Below, in pieces: positions 7,575 through 11,238 of a stretch of DNA of 11,238 bases. Location: the NCBI GenBank assembly GCA_002299495.1, contig DBNZ01000177.1:8381-19618 (forward strand). The letters run 5' to 3'. The translations under genes and the position numbers were made by a program. Under the pieces are notes generated by a model. The model was not told the origin of the DNA and ran no database searches. It saw only the letters and a program-made list of their open reading frames with translations. Each line of letters opens with the position of its first letter. Within the stretch, counting starts at the first letter, position 1. The DNA is from Methylococcaceae bacterium UBA659. GTDB lineage: Bacteria > Pseudomonadota > Gammaproteobacteria > Methylococcales > Methylomonadaceae.

Positions 7575-8378
7575 GTGGGCTTATTGTTTTTCATCGTCTT
7601 GTTTTGCGCCATTGGCGGGATCTTAAGCGTCCTGGCGGCGGCTTTGTTTTTGTTATTGCCAGAACGGCACAAGCAAGCGGCGCTCCCGCATGGCATCAGC
7701 TTTGCGATTGGCGCCCTTCTGGCGGTGGCCTTTTGGGGCTTGCTGCCCCATGCCTTTGCCGACACCCAACCGGAGCACTACCAGGTTTTGTCAGGCACCG
7801 TCCTAGCCGGTATCCTGGGATTTTTTATGTTGGAAAAATTACTGATTTGGCGCCATTGCCACGCCCATGGCGACGCAGCGGTAACATCCATGGAACACCA
7901 GCATGGGCATTCCAAGCCTCAATCCGTGGCCATGCTGATCATCATCGGCGACAGCATCCATAACTTTGTCGATGGTATTTTGATCGCCGCCGCTTTTCTG
8001 ACCGACATCAAACTGGGCATAGCAACAAGCTTAGCCGTCGCAGTCCATGAAATTCCCAAAGAAGTGGGCGATTTCGCCATTTTGATAGCCAGCGGTTATT
8101 CCCAAAAAAAGGCTATCCTCTATAACGTCCTCGCCAGCTTAGCCACCGTCATCGGTGGGATTCTGGCCTATTTTAGCTTGGATGGCTTGCAAGAGGGCTT
8201 GCCCTATTTTCTGGCTTTGGCCGCTTCCAGTTTTATTTATATTGCAGTCGCCGATTTAATTCCTTCCTTACACCAAAAAACCGACTTGAAAACCTCTGTG
8301 GCACAAATCGTCTTGATCGCCGCTGGCGTCCTATTGATTTGCTCCCTTCACGAATTAACACATAGCCTTGATTTTTAA
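7575..8378 (+). CDS. ZIP family divalent metal transporter
   Basis: Inner-membrane transporter of the ZIP (ZupT/SLC39) family, expected to bring Zn2+ or related divalent metals into the cytoplasm; the substrate cannot be told from the sequence. The product is 267 residues from the GTG start, with about eight hydrophobic segments (near 3-27, 40-60, 72-92, 117-141, 147-172, 180-200, 208-230 and 243-260). The metal-site motifs are clear: HNFVDG at 129-134 in helix 4 and HEIPKEVGD at 158-166 in helix 5. A histidine-rich cytoplasmic loop (about residues 94-112, with HCHAH and HQHGH) lies between helices 3 and 4, as expected of a metal-sensing or metal-delivery loop. The gene starts two bases after the pgeF stop and is probably cotranscribed with rluD-pgeF. 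No Zur-like operator is visible in front, and I see no terminator after it. Confidence 0.93.
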   Translation: MGLLFFIVLFCAIGGILSVLAAALFLLLPERHKQAALPHGISFAIGALLAVAFWGLLPHAFADTQPEHYQVLSGTVLAGILGFFMLEKLLIWRHCHAHGDAAVTSMEHQHGHSKPQSVAMLIIIGDSIHNFVDGILIAAAFLTDIKLGIATSLAVAVHEIPKEVGDFAILIASGYSQKKAILYNVLASLATVIGGILAYFSLDGLQEGLPYFLALAASSFIYIAVADLIPSLHQKTDLKTSVAQIVLIAAGVLLICSLHELTHSLDF

Positions 8379-8424
8379 TGAATTTTATTTCAATCAGGGG
8401 GATGAGGCCAGCCATTGCGGAAAA

Positions 8425-8453
8425 TTGACATATCATCAGGCTTGTTTTAAAGT
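8425..8453 (+). promoter_or_regulatory. Candidate sigma70 promoter upstream of hps-phi
   Basis: A perfect -35 box TTGACA (8425-8430) is followed by a 17-base spacer and TAAAGT (8448-8453), which matches TATAAT at four of six positions. Transcription would begin near 8460 and give an untranslated leader of about 350 bases before hps-phi. No better promoter was seen closer to the gene; TATAAC at 8785-8790 would start transcription within the ribosome binding site. Confidence 0.5.
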
Positions 8454-8550
8454 CATTATGTTTTTACGCCTGTAACTACTCAGCCCTATCGTTCCCGCGC
8501 TCCGTGCTGATCGTTATACACAAGCCCGGTTTAGCGGTAAAAGTACCGTC

Positions 8551-8573
8551 ATTCCAGCGGGGGATGCCGGAAT
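8551..8573. repeat. REP-like palindrome
   Basis: ATTCCAGC (8551-8558) and GCCGGAAT (8566-8573) form an 8-bp inverted repeat with one A-C mismatch around a seven-base loop. The pattern CGTCATTCC...GGAAT resembles short palindromic elements scattered between genes in several methanotroph and other gammaproteobacterial genomes. I judged this from memory of such elements; there is no second copy in the window. Confidence 0.5.
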
Positions 8574-8610
8574 CTAGTGCTAGGGATGGTAACTGGGAGG
8601 TGGCACTAGG
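8573..8610. repeat. Inverted repeat adjoining the REP-like palindrome
   Basis: CTAGTGC (8574-8580) pairs with GCACTAG (8603-8609). With flanking A-T and G-U pairs the stem reaches ten pairs (8573-8582 with 8601-8610) around an 18-base purine-rich loop. It directly abuts the preceding palindrome, so the two may be parts of one repeat element or form tandem RNA hairpins in a leader transcript. Confidence 0.5.
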
Positions 8611-8795
8611 CGCTTAATTGCGCTTAAAGTGTAAGCCCATAGATTCACATCCTTAGTGACTCGGCAACTGCTACTGCGTCGCCCTACCTCAGGTATTGTT
8701 TTTATAGGCGGAGCAGTTACTTACGCACAAGCTAACTGAAAACCATTTTTCGGTTATCAAAAATTAAAAAACTGACTTGAAGCATATAACCAACC

Positions 8796-8799
8796 GGAG
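8796..8799 (+). promoter_or_regulatory. Ribosome binding site of hps-phi
   Basis: GGAG within CCGGAGC ends eight bases before the ATG at 8808, a good Shine-Dalgarno arrangement that supports this start. Confidence 0.75.
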
Positions 8800-8807
8800 C
8801 ACAAACA

Positions 8808-9983
8808 ATGGCTAGCCCCTTAATACAATTGGCACTAGATTCTTTGGATTTTGACCAAACTTTGCAATTGGCTGAAAAAGCCGCACCGTATATCGATATT
8901 TTTGAAATCGGCACGCCTTGTATTAAACACAATGGCATCGAGTTGGTTAAGGCATTGAGATCACGCTATCCGAATAAATTAATCCTGGTGGATTTAAAAA
9001 CCATGGACGCCGGCCAATACGAAGCGACCCCATTCTATGCCGCCGGCGCCGATATTTGTACTGTGCTGGGTGTTTCCGGCATGGCCACCATCGCAGGCGT
9101 CATCGATGCCGCTAAGGAATACGACGCCGAAGCCCAAGTCGACTTGATCAATGTCCCAAACAAAGCCGAATGCGCCCGCGAGGCAGCAAAATTAGGCGTT
9201 CGCATTATCGGTGTTCACACGGGCCTAGATGCCCAAGCGGCGGGTCAGACGCCATTTGCCGATTTGCAGGAAATCGCCGCGTTGGGCTTGAATGTCAGGA
9301 TTTCCGTAGCAGGAGGCATTAAAGCGAACACCATCAAACAAGTGGTCGATTCGGGTGCGGACATTGTTGTCGTCGGCGCGGCAATTTATGGCGCGGCCTG
9401 TCCTGCCGAAGCCGCGCGCAACTTGCGTGACCTGGCTGACGGGAAATCCACCCACCAGCAAATGATTGTTAACAAAATCCACGCCATCCTGTCCGCTACC
9501 GAAGACGAGCATGCCTCAAGGCTGACCCGTATGCTCGATAGCGCGGGCAGGATATTTGTCTCCGGCGCCGGTCGTTCAGGTCTCATCTGTAAATTCTTCG
9601 CCATGCGATTAATGCACAGCGGCTACGATGTCAGCGTTGTAGGCGAAATCGTCACGCCCAGCATTAAACGCGGTGACTTGTTGATTGTCATATCCGGGTC
9701 AGGTGAAACCGAACAATTGGTGGCGTTCGCCAAACGCGCCCGCGAAGTGAGGGCGGACGTGTTGTTGATAACCGCCAAAGCCGGTTCCACTATCGGCGAC
9801 ATGGCCGATGCCGTGTTCCAAATTGGCCAATCAGAGCAATATGGCAAGGTTCAGGGTATGCCTATGGGCACGGTATTTGAATTGTCTACCTTGTTCTTTT
9901 TGGAATCATGGGTTTCCCATATCATTCATGAAAAAGGCATCGCGGAGGAAGACATGCGCTCACGGCACGCGAACTTGGAGTAA
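8808..9983 (+). CDS. hps-phi: Fused 3-hexulose-6-phosphate synthase / 6-phospho-3-hexuloisomerase
   Basis: Bifunctional enzyme of the ribulose monophosphate cycle. The HPS half condenses formaldehyde with ribulose 5-phosphate to hexulose 6-phosphate; the PHI half isomerises this to fructose 6-phosphate. The protein is 391 residues. Residues 1 to about 210 are a decarboxylase-like TIM barrel of the OMPDC superfamily: LALDSLD at the first strand, FEIGTP (32-37), VDLKTMDAG with the Asp62-Lys64-Asp67 catalytic triad (61-69), GVHTG (135-139) and the phosphate-binding VAGGI (167-171). About residues 218-391 are a SIS-domain isomerase: VSGAGRSG (251-258), VISGSGET (294-301), GTVFELSTL (354-362) and the PHI-typical ending HANLE. 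Little more than DGKSTHQ separates the halves. Natural fusions are known in some archaea and in Methylococcus. The gene stands alone between an intergenic region and a strong terminator; no tal, tkt or fae is adjacent. A separate unfused hps elsewhere is possible. Confidence 0.97.
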   Translation: MASPLIQLALDSLDFDQTLQLAEKAAPYIDIFEIGTPCIKHNGIELVKALRSRYPNKLILVDLKTMDAGQYEATPFYAAGADICTVLGVSGMATIAGVIDAAKEYDAEAQVDLINVPNKAECAREAAKLGVRIIGVHTGLDAQAAGQTPFADLQEIAALGLNVRISVAGGIKANTIKQVVDSGADIVVVGAAIYGAACPAEAARNLRDLADGKSTHQQMIVNKIHAILSATEDEHASRLTRMLDSAGRIFVSGAGRSGLICKFFAMRLMHSGYDVSVVGEIVTPSIKRGDLLIVISGSGETEQLVAFAKRAREVRADVLLITAKAGSTIGDMADAVFQIGQSEQYGKVQGMPMGTVFELSTLFFLESWVSHIIHEKGIAEEDMRSRHANLE

Positions 9984-10013
9984 TTTTTTTAGCCGAGTTA
10001 ATCTGTTTCAATT

Positions 10014-10049
10014 AAAAAAGGCTTAGGCAGCACTGCCTAAGCCTTTTTT
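10014..10049. terminator. Strong bidirectional intrinsic terminator after hps-phi
   Basis: A-tract 10014-10019, stem GGCTTAGGCAG (10020-10030) and CTGCCTAAGCC (10033-10043), then six Ts (10044-10049). The T-tract pairs with the A-tract, extending the stem to 17 bp. Because each strand has a T-run after the stem, it can stop hps-phi transcripts and also leftward transcripts from the DUF2797 gene. The 164 bases between it and that gene's stop hold nothing else I can name. Confidence 0.93.
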
Positions 10050-10213
10050 GTTGGTTGTCGATTGGCTTTTATGGTCAGAAACGTAACAACAATCCCTTGC
10101 CCTGCCGTTGCAGTCGCGTTGTACTAACGACCAGAAATAGAATCCCGCTGGTTTGAGCACAAGAGCGCCCTATTTTTTAGCCAACAGCGGTTCATTAAAA
10201 CCATGAATGGGCT

Positions 10214-11029
10214 TTAAGCCAATAACCCAACTTCATAACCGGTGTACTTACGGATATTGATGACGCCGGTGTCAAAAATGAGATATTGGCCTTTAATGCC
10301 TTGCAAAATACCGCTAACTTCTGGCGATTTATTGAAACAATGGGTTTTGATTTTCACGGGAAGCTGAACAATTGGAAAATGAATATCAACTACTGGTTCA
10401 TCAGCCAGCAGTTCCAGTGAATGCTCACCCAATTTGTTTTTAATTTCAGCCAGTTCGTTTTTACATAAGCCAAGCAATTGGTCGCTCTTTTCTTTTAAAG
10501 GCAAGGGCTTGGCATGGTTCTTTAACATCTGTTGCCAATGGGTCTTGTCACTGACATGCCGGGCCAAAGCAATTTCAACTAAACCCGATACATAACGGGA
10601 TGACGCCCTAAATACGGGTAAGGCTTGGGCGGCACCTTGATCTATCCAGCGGGTAGGAATTTGGGTTTGGCGGGTTATGCCGACCTTGATTCCGCTGGAA
10701 TTGGCCAAATAGACGATGTGGGGTTGAAAACAAAAGGCCTCGCCCCAGCTCGGCTCCCGACAAGTTCCGAGAGGGTAATGGCAGGTTTCAGGCTTCAAAA
10801 TACAGATATCGCATCGGGCTAAAGAAACAAAACATGGGTAACAATAGCCCTGGTTATAGGTTTTTTTTATCGGGCGATTGCAATGCGTACAAAAAATACG
10901 GCCGCTGTGTTTAAGGGTGACGGGGCTTCCCAATAATCCATTCAAGGGCATCGATTGGTCGCCTAGCACCAATTGGTACCGCACGGGGTTGTCCGGCTCA
11001 GTCTGCATTTTGTGTAATGGTCCTAGCAT
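10214..11029 (-). CDS. DUF2797 family protein, zinc-ribbon-like with GIY-YIG-like core
   Basis: A 271-residue protein of the DUF2797 family, function unknown. The first part holds nine cysteines: CTHC (47-50), CYPC (63-66), CDIC (73-76), then Cys83, Cys90 and Cys100. The first two pairs look like a zinc ribbon, and DIC...ETCHYPLGTCREPSWGE is a strongly family-like block. The middle, HIVYLANSSGIKVGITR (104-120) followed by TRWIDQGA (126-133) and GLVEIALARHV (149-159), resembles the GIY-YIG nuclease fold: a VYL strand, a KVGIT strand, an arginine, and a later helix with a glutamate. That likeness is my inference from pattern alone. The C-terminal part (about 210-271) is beta-rich. No signal peptide or membrane helix is visible, so it is probably cytoplasmic. 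ATG 11029 is the longest start; the ATG at 11008 (residue 8) is possible and has AGGA upstream. No partner gene is adjacent. Confidence 0.85.
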   Translation of the reverse strand: MLGPLHKMQTEPDNPVRYQLVLGDQSMPLNGLLGSPVTLKHSGRIFCTHCNRPIKKTYNQGYCYPCFVSLARCDICILKPETCHYPLGTCREPSWGEAFCFQPHIVYLANSSGIKVGITRQTQIPTRWIDQGAAQALPVFRASSRYVSGLVEIALARHVSDKTHWQQMLKNHAKPLPLKEKSDQLLGLCKNELAEIKNKLGEHSLELLADEPVVDIHFPIVQLPVKIKTHCFNKSPEVSGILQGIKGQYLIFDTGVINIRKYTGYEVGLLA

Positions 11030-11238
11030 ACGGTTTCCGTAGTTATGGTTTAATGAAGCAAGCCGAAACCCACCAGGTTAGGCATAGGTCTCTACACCCG
11101 TTTAAACCCGGGCTTATCCGGTTAACTCCCACAGCTACTAGAGATAGTGGGTTGTGACTTTTTGGCATAAAGCTCGGCATAGGTTGGCGCAGATACTCAA
11201 CATGCTACCCGTAGTGGGCATGAGTACGGTTTAAACAT
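11030..11238. other. Non-coding end region with short repeated motifs
   Basis: All six frames are broken by stops in this 209-base stretch, so no gene is supported. It contains two copies of GGCATAGGT (11081-11089, 11176-11184) and two copies of the palindrome GTTTAAAC (11100-11107, 11229-11236), in the same alternating order, and a hairpin-forming stretch at 11201-11222 (CATG...CCC/GGG...CATG). It should also hold the promoter of the leftward DUF2797 gene, but no convincing -35/-10 pair was found. Confidence 0.4.

Larger units (their letters stand above)
8379..8807. other. Gene-free region upstream of hps-phi with promoter candidate, hairpins and short repeats
   Basis: This 429-base stretch has no supported coding sequence. 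In order it holds a sigma70-like promoter candidate (8425-8453), a REP-like palindrome (8551-8573), a second hairpin (8573-8610), a 10-base-period direct repeat GCGCTTAA (8610-8617 and 8620-8627), a small palindrome TACCTCAGGTA (8685-8695), an AACTGCT/AGCAGTT inverted repeat enclosing it (8666-8672 and 8712-8718), and the hps ribosome binding site. It may be a long 5' leader of hps-phi, remains of interspersed repeats, or both. Confidence 0.6.

Noticed and set aside
8785..8790. TATAAC as the -10 box of hps-phi
   Set aside because: No -35 box at the right distance, and the start point would fall in the ribosome binding site.
8379..8807. tRNA, small ORF or CRISPR array in the intergenic region
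   Set aside because: No cloverleaf or T-loop consensus, no regular repeat-spacer pattern, and no reading frame with a ribosome binding site.
11100..11236. Two GTTTAAAC (PmeI) sites as a sign of cloning or vector sequence
   Set aside because: The surrounding sequence does not resemble any vector I know, and the palindrome alone is weak evidence.

Overview
The window most likely comes from a gammaproteobacterial methanotroph of the order Methylococcales, with a GC content around 50 percent. The strongest pointer is a fused hps-phi gene for the ribulose monophosphate formaldehyde pathway. It sits beside a typically gammaproteobacterial bamD / rluD-pgeF locus and a phosphate-transport operon whose permeases carry large periplasmic insertions. 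Genus cannot be decided from this sequence alone.

Layout. (1) Positions 1-4902 (+): a tightly packed pst-phoU operon with pstC (5' end outside the window), pstA, pstB and phoU. PstC and PstA form the membrane channel, PstB is the ATPase, and PhoU links transporter state to PhoR/PhoB signalling. The periplasmic binding protein PstS and phoR/phoB are not in the window. (2) 4916-4947: a hairpin between the convergent ends of phoU and bamD. (3) 4962-5792 (-): bamD, a lipoprotein of the outer-membrane beta-barrel assembly machine, divergent from (4) 5907-8378 (+): rluD, pgeF and a ZIP-family metal transporter, overlapping or nearly touching, so probably one transcript. (5) 8379-8807: a 429-base gene-free stretch with a good sigma70-like promoter candidate and several hairpins and short repeats, some of which resemble interspersed REP-type elements. 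(6) 8808-9983 (+): the hps-phi fusion, ending at a very strong bidirectional terminator (10014-10049). (7) 10214-11029 (-): a DUF2797-family protein with a cysteine-rich, presumably zinc-binding N-terminal half and a GIY-YIG-like core. (8) 11030-11238: non-coding sequence with short repeated motifs.

Most of the window is core metabolism and housekeeping. I see no mobile element gene, CRISPR array, tRNA, rRNA, toxin-antitoxin or defence system. The points most worth following are the possible structured leader in front of hps-phi, the GIY-YIG-like core of the DUF2797 protein, the enlarged Pst permeases, and the place of the ZIP gene behind rluD-pgeF.
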